A stretch of 45,855 nucleotides of DNA from CAINVV01 sp964506325 (GCA_964506325.1 CAZDLO010000019.1:1-45855); one strand, 5' to 3'. Positions 15,440-24,122 are shown, numbered from the stretch's first letter. Numbers and translations are program-made. Notes: generated from the letters alone by a model not told the origin.

Positions 15440-16928
15440 ATGTTTGGTTGGAAGGTGAATCCTTCTTGATTTCATTGTCAGCTGCGTTATTTGCATACCT
15501 GATCAGGTTCCTGGCCATTCCATTGAAAATAAACAGGTGAAAAGGGTATTCAATATACCAGTATAGCCTACCTGCCAACCCAACCGGTCTGAATGTGGCT
15601 GTTTGCTGCAGGTATGGTTTATCGTTCTTCCGGATAATTTTAAATTCCAGCCATGCCTCGCCGGGAAGTTTCATTTCAGCATACAGCAGAAGTCGTTTGT
15701 TTTGCTTGTCGGCTGCCAGTACCCGCCAAAAGTCCAGTGTGTCACCAGTATGTATTACATTGGCGTTCGTTCTCCCTCTCCTTAGTCCTACACCGCCCCA
15801 TAATTTATCAAGGTAACCACGCAGATTCCAAAGCCAGTTGCCGTAATACCATCCACGTTCACCCCCAATGGACCACATATTGTTCAGAACCTGGTCTACA
15901 CTGGTGGTTATTTCCTTCCTTTTCCTGTCTTTGTAGCATCCTGCCGTTGGTATCTTAATGTGCTCCAGGAGGTTGTTGTCTTCGTAACTGGAAACCAGGG
16001 AATCTTTCCAGCTGGAAACCACATTGTTTTGTTCAATTCGTTGAAAGGCAAGCTTTACGGCTTCTTTGTAAGACATTGGCTGAATACCTAAAAGCTGGTT
16101 GAGATTGTTGGGTTGGAATTTGGCCCCTGTTTTCATGCTGTCTACCAGGTATTTGGCCAATTGCAGTGAGGTGGACGTAATCATGTAGAGCCAGTAAGCG
16201 GAAAACCTGGTTGCTGCGACCGGTACAACGAGGATAAACCTTTTCAGTCCGCGAACTTCAGCAAACTGAAGCAGCATTTCCTTATAAGTTAAACTGTCCG
16301 GTCCTCCTAAATGGTAGGTTTGGTTGAAGGTCTCCTCCTTCAGCAAAACACCGGTCATGTATTCTATTACGTTTCGTATGGCTATAGGCCTGGTTTTTGT
16401 ATTAAGCCATCCGGGAGCTATCATCACCGGAAGTAATTCCACGAGATCCCGGATAATTTCGAAGGAGGCGCTACCAGATCCGACAATTATTTCAGTTTTC
16501 AGGAAGGTAACTGGAATTCCACTTTGGGTGAGTATCAATTCAGCCCTGCCTGAAGCGGCTGGCATTGTGGAAGGCTGATCGCTATTTATACTTTCCAGGC
16601 TGATGATCTGCCTGATGGCTGAATTCTGAATAATCCTGATGAAATTTCTTGCTGATATTTCTTCCTGAAGTGAAGTAATATCCGACTTTTTACCCATCGA
16701 GTTTATCAGGTAATAGGCAGCATCAATGTCAGAAACAGAATCTGAAATTACTGGTTCCCTGAGAAAATCAATTTCAAATAAACTGATGTTTGGGTGCCGG
16801 TAAATAGCTCCGCCATGGAATCGGTTTTTATCCCTGACACAACAAACTACTTCGTGTCCCTGCTCTAAAAGAACAGGCAGGACCCTTTTCCCAATGTACC
16901 CGGTAGCACCTGTCAGTAAAATCTTCAT
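15438..16928 (-). CDS. SDR-family NAD(P)-binding protein with DUF2867 C-terminal domain
   Basis: This 496-residue protein starts with the atypical-SDR nucleotide-binding motif GATGYIG (residues 7-13, MKILLTGATGYIGKR) and an NmrA/RfbD-like Rossmann domain to about residue 300, including AAYYLINSMG and FLKTEIIVGSGSASFEII. The C-terminal part (about 330-490) with VHPAG-free pattern WSIGGERGWYYGNWLWNLRG, then GDTLDFWRVLA and WLEFKI, matches the DUF2867 domain that accompanies this SDR type. Such proteins are thought to be oxidoreductases of unknown substrate, perhaps linked to membrane lipids. The hydrophobic ends are insufficient for a clear membrane anchor. Transcribed alone, with the terminator of its neighbour close to its stop. 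Confidence 0.85.
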   Translation of the reverse strand: MKILLTGATGYIGKRVLPVLLEQGHEVVCCVRDKNRFHGGAIYRHPNISLFEIDFLREPVISDSVSDIDAAYYLINSMGKKSDITSLQEEISARNFIRIIQNSAIRQIISLESINSDQPSTMPAASGRAELILTQSGIPVTFLKTEIIVGSGSASFEIIRDLVELLPVMIAPGWLNTKTRPIAIRNVIEYMTGVLLKEETFNQTYHLGGPDSLTYKEMLLQFAEVRGLKRFILVVPVAATRFSAYWLYMITSTSLQLAKYLVDSMKTGAKFQPNNLNQLLGIQPMSYKEAVKLAFQRIEQNNVVSSWKDSLVSSYEDNNLLEHIKIPTAGCYKDRKRKEITTSVDQVLNNMWSIGGERGWYYGNWLWNLRGYLDKLWGGVGLRRGRTNANVIHTGDTLDFWRVLAADKQNKRLLLYAEMKLPGEAWLEFKIIRKNDKPYLQQTATFRPVGLAGRLYWYIEYPFHLFIFNGMARNLIRYANNAADNEIKKDSPSNQT

Positions 16929-17329
16929 GTGTTATCCTAGTTATGGACCTTATAGAAATTTCAAATTAATATTGCATACAGTCTGAGCCTGCATCGGGAC
17001 AATTTGCAATACCAGATCTTAGTGCAAAGTAAAACTATCCCTTTTTCAAATCAAAAAGTCAATTGTTTAATGCCTAAACAAAAAAAGCTTAATTTTCAAA
17101 GAATTACAACTGTTTCAAACAAATACCTGTGAAAAATTGTCACAAAAATTGATCACAAACTTATCAGCCTGTATCAAAGAATGTTGTAAAATGAACTATT
17201 GGTTTGTTTTTGCGTATAACTTTGAAAGAAGATTTACTTCAGCAGGATTTGTTGCCGGAAAATAATCCAAATGAAAGCTTGCTCCTGCCTGTGAATTCTG
17301 GTCTGCCATGTCAAACCTAATATTGAAGG
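16929..17329. other. AT-rich intergenic region upstream of the DAK2-DegV gene
   Basis: This 401-bp stretch lies between the divergent SDR and DAK2-DegV genes. No credible gene is present: the 66-codon minus-strand frame at 17196-17396 overlaps the DAK2-DegV start and has no recognisable sequence. One element worth noting is TAACTTTG at 17217-17224, an exact TAnnTTTG -7 box, about 105 bp before the start codon, which would give a long leader. No RNA structure stands out to me. Confidence 0.5.
17217..17224 (+). promoter_or_regulatory. Bacteroidota-type -7 box candidate for the DAK2-DegV gene
   Basis: TAACTTTG matches TAnnTTTG exactly. A TTTG occurs 10 bp upstream (17203-17206), closer than the usual 19-21 bp for a -33 element, so the promoter call is tentative. 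Confidence 0.35.
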
Positions 17330-19126
17330 ATGAAGAATCAACCGGTTTATCACATAGATGGAAGATATTTGTACTATACTTTTCTTGCCGGAGCACAGAG
17401 GATTCTTCAAAACCAGGCAGAAATCAATAAAATCAATGTTTTTCCTGTCAACGACAAGGATACCGGGACCAACCTGGCATCAACAGTCAGGTCTATCATT
17501 GACAATATTCAACCTGACAGGTCTTTTACCACAACTGCCGGGGTCATTGCTGAGGCTGCCCTGGTCGGAGCAAGGGGTAACTCAGGTGTGATATTTGCGC
17601 AGTTTCTGTATGGACTTAGTCTCGAAACCAATGAAAAACATGTTCTCACCTTTGAGGAATTTGCTGAAATTGTCAGAAATTCAATAAGGTACATTTACCA
17701 GGCTGTTGCTAATCCCGTTGAGGGAACCATGCTGACTGTAATGAGCGACTGGGCAGAATACCTCTACAGCAGAAGGGAAGCTATGACTGATTTCAACCAG
17801 GTTGTATTGGATTCACTGGTAGTACTTAAGACGTCACTGCTTGAAACCAAGGAAAAATTGAAAGTGCTGAAACAGTTTAATCTTGTTGACGCCGGAGCCA
17901 AAGGTTTTGTTGTGTTTATTGAGGGGATTATTGACCTGATACATTCCAGGGACATCAGGAATCTGATGACAGATGTTCCCCAGATAGTTTCATTGGTGCA
18001 CAGCGAGCAGACTGAAGTTGATACCATAAACTATCGGTATTGCACGGAAGCACTGGTAAAAAATATAACATTGGATCAACCTGCCGTTCAGGCTTTCCTG
18101 CAGCGATATGGTGATTCTGCAGTAGTGGCAGGAGCTGCTAAAACAACAAGGATTCATGTGCATACCAATACGCCTGCTGATCTGTTCAATGAATTGAAAG
18201 ATTATGGCACTATCACCTCGCAAAAGGTAGATGACATGGTGAGACAGAATGAAGTTGTAAAAAGGCGCAAATGGAATATTGCCCTGGTTACAGATTCATC
18301 CTGCGACCTTCCCCTCGAAATTCTGGATTATTACCAGGTACATGTTGTTCCTCTGAATCTCAATTTTGGGGAGAACCATTATCTGGACAAAGTGACCATA
18401 ACACCGGACCATTTTTATGATTTATTGGAAACCAGTCCGGTTTTTCCACATTCTTCCCAAATTAATGAAAGGGTTTTTACCAACCTCTATTCTCACCTCG
18501 CTTCACATTATGATGCCATTCTTTCTGTTCATCTTTCAGGGCATCTCAGCGGAACTTTGCTGAACGCCCGGAAGGCAGCACTAAGGATTAGCAAGGAATT
18601 CGACAAGCCAGTACATGTTTTCGATTCAAGAAATTTATCAGGTGCACTTGGATTAATCGTTTTGCGCACGGCAAGAGCCTTGGAAAATGGAGCAAATCTG
18701 GAGGAGATCATCGGATCTATGGATGAATGGATAAAGAATGCACGCGTTTTTGTTAGTGTTAAGACACTGAAATACATGGTAAAAGGAGGTAGGGTCTCCA
18801 AGCCGAAAGGTCTGATCTCAGGATTGTTGAATATCAAACCAATCGTTTCCATAGATGAACATGGAAAATCAATCTTGCTGGGCAAAACATTCAGTCAGCA
18901 GTCCAATGTCAATTTGGTTCTTAAGAAAATTGAAACACTCAAAACCCAGGGAAAAATCATGGATTATGTGGTCCTGCACGCCCACAATCCTGACGGTGCC
19001 AATGAATATACCCGCAGGATGCAGCAGCTTACAGGGCAGGACCCTGTGGCAGTTGTTGATATTTCCCCTGTAATCGGAATGAATGCAGGTATTGGTGCTA
19101 CTGCTGTTTCAATCATGTTATCCTGA
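17330..19126 (+). CDS. DAK2-DegV fusion: fatty-acid kinase (FakA-like plus FakB-like) protein
   Basis: This 598-residue protein fuses two parts of the fatty acid kinase system. Residues about 15-200 form a DAK2/FakA kinase domain with INVFPVNDKDTGTNL (Asp42 and Asp44 of the Mg-ATP site) and GARGNSG (80-86). A FakA-like middle segment follows (YRYCTEALVKN near 236, then RIHVHTNTP near 274). Residues about 314-598 are a DegV/FakB-type lipid-binding domain with LVTDSSCDLP (319-328), HSSQINE (374-380), HLSGHLSGTLLNAR and IGMNAGIGATAVS. FakA phosphorylates a fatty acid held by FakB to acyl-phosphate. plsY, whose enzyme consumes acyl-phosphate, lies 1.6 kb downstream in the same direction. The fusion itself is clear; substrate is inferred. 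Confidence 0.9.
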   Translation: MKNQPVYHIDGRYLYYTFLAGAQRILQNQAEINKINVFPVNDKDTGTNLASTVRSIIDNIQPDRSFTTTAGVIAEAALVGARGNSGVIFAQFLYGLSLETNEKHVLTFEEFAEIVRNSIRYIYQAVANPVEGTMLTVMSDWAEYLYSRREAMTDFNQVVLDSLVVLKTSLLETKEKLKVLKQFNLVDAGAKGFVVFIEGIIDLIHSRDIRNLMTDVPQIVSLVHSEQTEVDTINYRYCTEALVKNITLDQPAVQAFLQRYGDSAVVAGAAKTTRIHVHTNTPADLFNELKDYGTITSQKVDDMVRQNEVVKRRKWNIALVTDSSCDLPLEILDYYQVHVVPLNLNFGENHYLDKVTITPDHFYDLLETSPVFPHSSQINERVFTNLYSHLASHYDAILSVHLSGHLSGTLLNARKAALRISKEFDKPVHVFDSRNLSGALGLIVLRTARALENGANLEEIIGSMDEWIKNARVFVSVKTLKYMVKGGRVSKPKGLISGLLNIKPIVSIDEHGKSILLGKTFSQQSNVNLVLKKIETLKTQGKIMDYVVLHAHNPDGANEYTRRMQQLTGQDPVAVVDISPVIGMNAGIGATAVSIMLS

Positions 19127-19132
19127 AAAGCC

Positions 19133-19915
19133 ATGAACTTCTTTACTGTATACTTAACTAATCTGGCCATTATTGCCTTTGTGATGACCATCCTCTGGAT
19201 GATCAGTGTTGCCATAAAAAATGTGAGCATTGTGGATTTGTTCTGGGGATTGGGATTCGTTCTTTCTTCTGTTGTCTATTTTATTTTAACGGACGGGATT
19301 TTCGTCAGGAAAATTCTATTGCTGATATTGGTCTCGGTATGGGGATTGAGGCTTTCAATTTATCTTGCATGGCGCAATATTGGCAAAGGGGAGGATTTTC
19401 GGTACCAGGAATTCAGACGCCAATACGGAGCAAAACGCTATTGGTGGATCAGCTTTTTTCAGACCTTCCTTCTGCAGGGTGTTTTGATGTGGCTGATATC
19501 GGCCCCATTGCTTGGAGCTCAATATATTCAGTCCCCGAATGCACTCAGTGTTATTGATTTTGCCGGGATTTTCCTTTGGGTAGTCGGGTTCTCCTTTGAA
19601 GCAGGTGGAGACTGGCAGCTGGCTAAGTTCAAGGCCAACCCGGTCAATCAGGGCAAGGTTTTGAAAACAGGATTCTGGCGATACACAAGACATCCGAATT
19701 ATTTTGGAGATGCCGCTGTATGGTGGGGTTTTGCTCTTATCAGTGTTTCAGGAGGAAGTTATTTTCCGGTACTGGGCTCTGTTTTGATGACTCTTTTGAT
19801 AATCAAGGTTTCAGGTGTTGCCTTACTCGAAAAAACTTTGAAAACAGGAAAGCCTGAATATGCTGATTATGTGGAGAAAACATCAGCTTTTATACCATGG
19901 TTTCCCAAAAAATGA
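19133..19915 (+). CDS. DUF1295 / steroid 5-alpha-reductase-like membrane protein
   Basis: This 260-residue polytopic membrane protein has about six hydrophobic segments. The C-terminal part contains FWRYTRHPNYFGDAAVWWGF (residues 182-201), the family signature of DUF1295 and the steroid 5-alpha-reductase/isoprenylcysteine methyltransferase fold, where the NAD(P)H or SAM binds at the membrane face. GEDFRYQEFRRQYG (84-97) is another conserved block. The true substrate is unknown; relatives act on sterol-, fatty-acyl- or prenyl-type lipids. It starts 6 bp after the DAK2-DegV gene and its stop overlaps the next start codon by ATGA, so it is in an operon with both. Its presence beside fatty acid kinase and plsY genes fits a lipid role. 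Confidence 0.87.
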   Translation: MNFFTVYLTNLAIIAFVMTILWMISVAIKNVSIVDLFWGLGFVLSSVVYFILTDGIFVRKILLLILVSVWGLRLSIYLAWRNIGKGEDFRYQEFRRQYGAKRYWWISFFQTFLLQGVLMWLISAPLLGAQYIQSPNALSVIDFAGIFLWVVGFSFEAGGDWQLAKFKANPVNQGKVLKTGFWRYTRHPNYFGDAAVWWGFALISVSGGSYFPVLGSVLMTLLIIKVSGVALLEKTLKTGKPEYADYVEKTSAFIPWFPKK

Positions 19916-20676
19916 TATTTATGAACTTTCTTACATCAAATTTATGGCTGATTCTTTTCGTAATCTGGGGTATCCCGCTTACCTGGTTCAGAAGTAAATT
20001 CAGAAAAATGGTTTATCAGACCGATAATTGGACAATCAATGTAAAACCTGTCTTCATGAAAGAATTAAAGGCTTTGTTCGGCAATATTTACCCCAACAAT
20101 AATATTTACCATCGGACCAGAAATAGCTACCGCATTTACCTGGCAGTTTATTTTCTGTTGTTTGTTCTCTATTTTAATTTTAAAACAGGAGCATCAATTG
20201 CTCCTGGTGGTAAGTCCGCAACAATTTCTGTGGGGAGCAGGATTCCCGGGTTTACACTAAAGGACCAGAACGGGAAATCCTTTGATATACAGTCTGTTCT
20301 GGGGAAGAAAAACCTGGTAGTATATTTTTATCCAAAAGATGACAGTCCGGGTTGCACCAAAGAGGCATGCTCCTTCCGGGACCAGTTCGAAGTTTTTTCA
20401 GCGGCGGATGCGGTCATCATAGGAATTAGTTCACAGTCAGTTGAGAGCCACAAGGAATTTGCTGAAAAATACAAGCTGAATTACACCCTGCTGAGCGATG
20501 AGGGGAATGTGGTGCGGAGACTTTTCGATGTTCCGACAAATTTCCTTGGTTTGATTCCCGGCAGAGTAACCTATGTTGTGAATAAGGAAGGGATTGTTGT
20601 ATACCTGTTCAATTCGCAAATCAAGGCAGAACAACATGTAAGTGAAGCTCTTAAGATATTAACAGAGATGAAATAG
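19912..20676 (+). CDS. Membrane-anchored thiol peroxidase (Bcp/PrxQ type) with N-terminal extension
   Basis: I take the ATG at 19912 as start because it overlaps the preceding stop as ATGA, giving 254 residues. Two hydrophobic helices (about 6-24 and 74-90) precede a peroxiredoxin domain from about residue 105. The active site is YFYPKDDSPGCTKEACSFRD, with peroxidatic Cys148 and a second Cys153 five residues on, the atypical 2-Cys spacing of Bcp/PrxQ enzymes, which reduce hydroperoxides with thioredoxin. Membrane anchoring is unusual for this class and, with DUF1295 translationally coupled upstream, suggests a role in protecting membrane lipids. The site side (cytoplasm or periplasm) depends on topology I cannot resolve. 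A start at 19897 or 19921 is possible. Confidence 0.85.
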   Translation: MIFMNFLTSNLWLILFVIWGIPLTWFRSKFRKMVYQTDNWTINVKPVFMKELKALFGNIYPNNNIYHRTRNSYRIYLAVYFLLFVLYFNFKTGASIAPGGKSATISVGSRIPGFTLKDQNGKSFDIQSVLGKKNLVVYFYPKDDSPGCTKEACSFRDQFEVFSAADAVIIGISSQSVESHKEFAEKYKLNYTLLSDEGNVVRRLFDVPTNFLGLIPGRVTYVVNKEGIVVYLFNSQIKAEQHVSEALKILTEMK

Positions 20677-20768
20677 AGGTGTATCCATACCAGTATTTCA
20701 GGTTGCCTGATCGACAGGTTCAAAAAGGCCGGTCAAAGGAGTATTAAGTTTTTCCCAAAATAGTAATA

Positions 20769-21368
20769 ATGACAGTTTTCCTGATATTCTTTCTTATTAC
20801 TGCTTACCTGGCAGGATCAATACCTTTTGGATATCTCCTGACTAAAAGATCAACGGGATTAAATATTCTTAAGGAGGGCAGCGGAAACATCGGATCAACC
20901 AATGTGGGTCGTATTGCTGGAAAGACTGTTGCATTGAAAGTTCAGTTACTTGATATGCTGAAGGGGTTGTTGCCTGTCGGACTTACCTTCCTGCTGCAAA
21001 AAAATGTTTGGATTGATATTCCGGACTATTATATTTTCCTCGTTGCGTTTAGCACTATCATTGGTCATGATTTTTCGGTTTTTCTCCGCTTCAGGGGAGG
21101 CAAAGGTGTTAATACCACCCTGGGGGCTACGGTTATACTTGCCCCTCTTTCTGTATTATGCGCTGTGACAGTTTATTTTCTTACCAGGATGCGCGTTAGA
21201 TTTGTTTCGGCAGGATCTCTCGCCCTTGCCCTCACTTTAGGTATTTCCTGCCTGGTACTCTATTCCGACCATTTATTGTGGATTTATACCCTGGCATGTT
21301 CCTTCCTTATTTTTATCCGCCATGTTCCAAACCTTCGCAGGCTTAGCCAGGGGAAAGAACTTTTGTAG
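20769..21368 (+). CDS. plsY: Acyl-phosphate:glycerol-3-phosphate acyltransferase PlsY
   Basis: This 199-residue integral membrane enzyme transfers an acyl group from acyl-phosphate to sn-glycerol 3-phosphate, giving lysophosphatidate, the first phospholipid step. Three conserved motifs are visible: SGNIGSTNVGR (about residues 37-47), FRGGKGVNTTLGA (about 111-123) and the C-terminal RHVPNLRRLSQGKE (about 184-197). About five transmembrane helices are present. It lies 92 bp after the peroxiredoxin gene, within a co-directional run whose first gene encodes the fatty acid kinase fusion; the latter makes the very substrate PlsY uses. No plsX is visible in the window. Identification is secure. Confidence 0.95.
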   Translation: MTVFLIFFLITAYLAGSIPFGYLLTKRSTGLNILKEGSGNIGSTNVGRIAGKTVALKVQLLDMLKGLLPVGLTFLLQKNVWIDIPDYYIFLVAFSTIIGHDFSVFLRFRGGKGVNTTLGATVILAPLSVLCAVTVYFLTRMRVRFVSAGSLALALTLGISCLVLYSDHLLWIYTLACSFLIFIRHVPNLRRLSQGKELL

Positions 21369-21792
21369 GAATCTTCCTGAAGTGGCTTAATTTTCACTGA
21401 ATATTAAATTGAAATCATTACAAATTCTAAAAAGCCATTTATTTGTATTAGGAATAAATAAAAATTAAGTTAACCATCATGTTTTTTGCTAATTTGCAGA
21501 AATTCAGCAGAATAGCAATTTTGATGGAGGGATTTTATGAAATAAATGCCTTTCCAGGAACAATTACCCATTAAAATCAATCAATTCACTTAAACATAAT
21601 GAAGTTTGTTTTGTTTATAATAAGCAACATTTTTCTTCTGTTCTGTTAGATTTACAGTAGATTAAAATTTGCCTAACTTTAATAAGGAACAAAGCAATAT
21701 GTTTTTCAGGGTTACAACCGGATGATTTCTTAAAAGAAACTGTGTAATTGTGATATTGCAGAAAGTGACTTATTTTTTATTGCGCGAAAAAT
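21369..21792. other. AT-rich intergenic region between plsY and the electron-transfer cluster
   Basis: This 424-bp stretch is the only long gap on this side of the cluster and most likely contains its promoter. It is AT-rich with several degenerate -7-like boxes (for example TAATTTG around 21492, TAAAATTTG around 21663). A 16-codon frame at 21599-21649 encodes MKFVLFIISNIFLLFC, which looks like a bare signal-peptide core ending at a cysteine. I do not call it a gene. No RNA gene or strong terminator is visible. Confidence 0.5.
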
Positions 21793-22653
21793 ATGAGGTT
21801 GAAAGATTCCGCCATACATCAGATAGTAATTACAGTCCTGGTTTTTGTGGTCGTTTTCGTTGTTTCCATTTTGTTGTATATGGGTTTCGATTATTATTCC
21901 ATTCCACTTGAGGAACGGCATTTTCACGAATTGAACAAATCATTTAGAGCTAGTGGACTCGTTGGTCACGGACTTGGCATTGCCGGTTCCCTGTTAATTC
22001 TAATTGGTGTGTTCTCCTATATGTTCCGAAAACGGATGCGGTTCTTCGCAAGAATCGGCATCCTGAAACATTGGCTTGAATTCCATATTTTTCTTTGCAC
22101 ACTGGGACCGTTTCTGATACTTTTTCACACGACATTCAAATTCGGAGGAATTGTTGCAGTCAGTTTCTGGAGTATGGTTGCAGTATTCCTGAGTGGTATA
22201 TTAGGACGATACATATACCTGCAGATTCCGCATTCCATTGAAGGAAGGGAGCTGACATTGTCTGAAATTGAAGAGCAAAAAAGGGAGATGAACAAACAAC
22301 TCAGGCAGACCGTAACTTTGGATGAAGGTATTTATGAGATGATTGACAATTTCCCGGTTGAAACCAATAGTAAAGGTACTTTTTTTGGAAGAAGCCGGGA
22401 TGAAAGAATAGCAATCAAGGAATTGAGAAGTCAACTGAAAAAGCAAAAGATTTCAACGGAGAAGGCAAGAGAAGTTATACAGATATTCAGGGATCAATTG
22501 AAATTAAAGAGAAAAATCTTGCGACTTGTGACTATGCAAAAGCTTTTTGCCTACTGGCATGTGGCACATCTTCCGTTTGCCCTGATCATGCTGGTTGTTA
22601 TGATTATTCATGTTGGCGTTGCTGTTACTTTTGGTTATAAATGGATCTTTTAG
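21793..22653 (+). CDS. Di-haem b-type cytochrome, inner-membrane component of the electron conduit
   Basis: This 286-residue membrane protein has about five hydrophobic helices (10-32, 56-77, 95-116, 119-142, 255-280) and a soluble, charged, coiled-coil-like loop at about 150-250. Two helices each hold two histidines with exactly 13 residues between them (H98/H112 and H259/H273), the geometry of two bis-histidine b haems stacked across the membrane as in cytochrome b of bc1 and in ferric reductases/NOX. Additional histidines H59, H93 and H256 are nearby. The stop overlaps the following oxidoreductase gene by 13 bp. With that gene and the multihaem cytochromes it can move electrons from the cytoplasm or quinone pool to the periplasm. 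I do not recognise a named family. Confidence 0.75.
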   Translation: MRLKDSAIHQIVITVLVFVVVFVVSILLYMGFDYYSIPLEERHFHELNKSFRASGLVGHGLGIAGSLLILIGVFSYMFRKRMRFFARIGILKHWLEFHIFLCTLGPFLILFHTTFKFGGIVAVSFWSMVAVFLSGILGRYIYLQIPHSIEGRELTLSEIEEQKREMNKQLRQTVTLDEGIYEMIDNFPVETNSKGTFFGRSRDERIAIKELRSQLKKQKISTEKAREVIQIFRDQLKLKRKILRLVTMQKLFAYWHVAHLPFALIMLVVMIIHVGVAVTFGYKWIF

Positions 22654-23993
22654 GTATGGAGGTATTGTTGGAAAAAGTGATTATTTATTCCTCGGTTGCA
22701 GTTTTTATTGTAGCTATTATTCTGATTTATATTTACAAGCAGAAGAGGGATTCAAACATTGTTGAGGCTAAGATAGCACTTGCCAAAGAAGAAGGAATGC
22801 ATGAGCCTGTAACTTTGCATCCTGTTATTGATGTTAATAGTTGCATTAAAAGCGGTGCCTGCGTCTCTGCCTGTCCCGAAAAGGATATTATTGGTATCAA
22901 GGATGGGAAAGCCACTATCATAAATGCGTCTCACTGTGTTGGACATGGTGCTTGCTTTCATGCATGTCCGGTGCAGGCCATTACACTTTTCATCGGAACT
23001 GAGAAAAGAGGTGTTGATCTGCCTCATGTTGACCAAACTTTTGAATCCAATGTTCCCGGCGTATATATTGCCGGTGAAATGGGGGGGATGGGACTTATCC
23101 GGAATTCCGTTGAGCAGGGAAAGCAGGCTGTTGAAAATCTTACACGAAAAATTGATAAAAGCGTCATCGCCCAATATGACCTGATTATTGTTGGGGCCGG
23201 CCCTGCAGGCGTATCTGCCTCACTGACGGCTAAAAAGAATAACCTGAAGGCGTTGACTCTGGAGCAGGATAGCCTTGGTGGTACGGTATTTACCTTTCCG
23301 CGTTCCAAAATAGTAATGACTTCTGCCATGGATTTGCCCTTGCACGGTAGGGTGAGATTGTATGAAACCAGTAAGTTGACCCTACTGGATCTCTGGACGG
23401 AAGTTCTGTCAAAGAACAACATTGTAATCAGGGAAAATTCAAAGGTAGAATCAATAGCTCCGGGAGAACGGTGTTTTGCAGTTACAACCGCCGATGGGGA
23501 GGAATTTACCTCCCGAAAAGTTTTACTTGCGATTGGGCGAAGAGGGTCACCACGGAAACTGAATATCCCGGGGGAAGTAAGCCAGAAGGTCGCTTACAGG
23601 TTACTTGAACCTGAGCTGATTATAGGCAGGAATATTGTTGTTGTAGGGGGCGGGGATTCAGCCATTGAAACAGCGCTGCTGCTGGCCGACAACAACCAGG
23701 TAACTCTTTCCTACAGAAGCGAGGCATTTGAACGCCTTAAACCAAAAAACAATGAAAAAATTAAGGCTTCAATATCAGAAAATAAGGTCAAGGTGATGTT
23801 TAATTCCAACCTGACCAGCATTGAAGATGATAGGGTTAGCATCCGTACGAATGACATTGATGAGGAACTGGTCATTGCCAATGACCTGGTATATATTTTT
23901 GCCGGAGGAGAACTGCCGACCCAGTTTCTTGAAAAAATAGGGATTCATATTACCAAAAAATTCGGGGAGGCTATTCTAAAGCATGAAAAATAG
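22641..23993 (+). CDS. Membrane-anchored ferredoxin-flavoprotein oxidoreductase
   Basis: This 450-residue protein has an N-terminal transmembrane helix (about 11-32), then a dicluster ferredoxin-like part (about 60-115) and a thioredoxin-reductase-like FAD/NAD(P) fold from about residue 178. The FAD motif is IIVGAGPAG (182-190) and a second nucleotide-binding motif is VVVGGGDSAIETALLLA (near 333). The cluster motifs are C68-x5-C74-x3-C78-P and C99-x5-C105-x3-C109-P: the second cysteine of the usual CxxCxxCxxxCP is Ser71 in one and His102 in the other. Likely role: pass electrons from NAD(P)H via FAD and Fe-S clusters to the b-cytochrome encoded just upstream (13-bp overlap). An ATG at 22656 is an alternative start. 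Confidence 0.82.
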   Translation: MDLLGMEVLLEKVIIYSSVAVFIVAIILIYIYKQKRDSNIVEAKIALAKEEGMHEPVTLHPVIDVNSCIKSGACVSACPEKDIIGIKDGKATIINASHCVGHGACFHACPVQAITLFIGTEKRGVDLPHVDQTFESNVPGVYIAGEMGGMGLIRNSVEQGKQAVENLTRKIDKSVIAQYDLIIVGAGPAGVSASLTAKKNNLKALTLEQDSLGGTVFTFPRSKIVMTSAMDLPLHGRVRLYETSKLTLLDLWTEVLSKNNIVIRENSKVESIAPGERCFAVTTADGEEFTSRKVLLAIGRRGSPRKLNIPGEVSQKVAYRLLEPELIIGRNIVVVGGGDSAIETALLLADNNQVTLSYRSEAFERLKPKNNEKIKASISENKVKVMFNSNLTSIEDDRVSIRTNDIDEELVIANDLVYIFAGGELPTQFLEKIGIHITKKFGEAILKHEK

Positions 23994-24018
23994 ACTTTTA
24001 CAGTTAAGTACCAGGATA

Positions 24019-24026
24019 TAAATTTG
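24019..24026 (+). promoter_or_regulatory. Bacteroidota-type -7 box candidate before the multihaem cytochrome genes
   Basis: TAAATTTG matches TAnnTTTG exactly and lies 96 bp before the GTG start of the 20-haem cytochrome. A TTTT lies roughly 20 bp upstream in place of the -33 TTTG. It could give the cytochrome genes an internal promoter in the cluster. Confidence 0.35.
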
Positions 24027-24122
24027 AAACCTTACTTTATAATGATCACAGAAGGCACAAATTATCATTAAGGGTTCCATGAGGTCGTTCTGATATTCAA
24101 TAATTTATACTGATTTATACGA

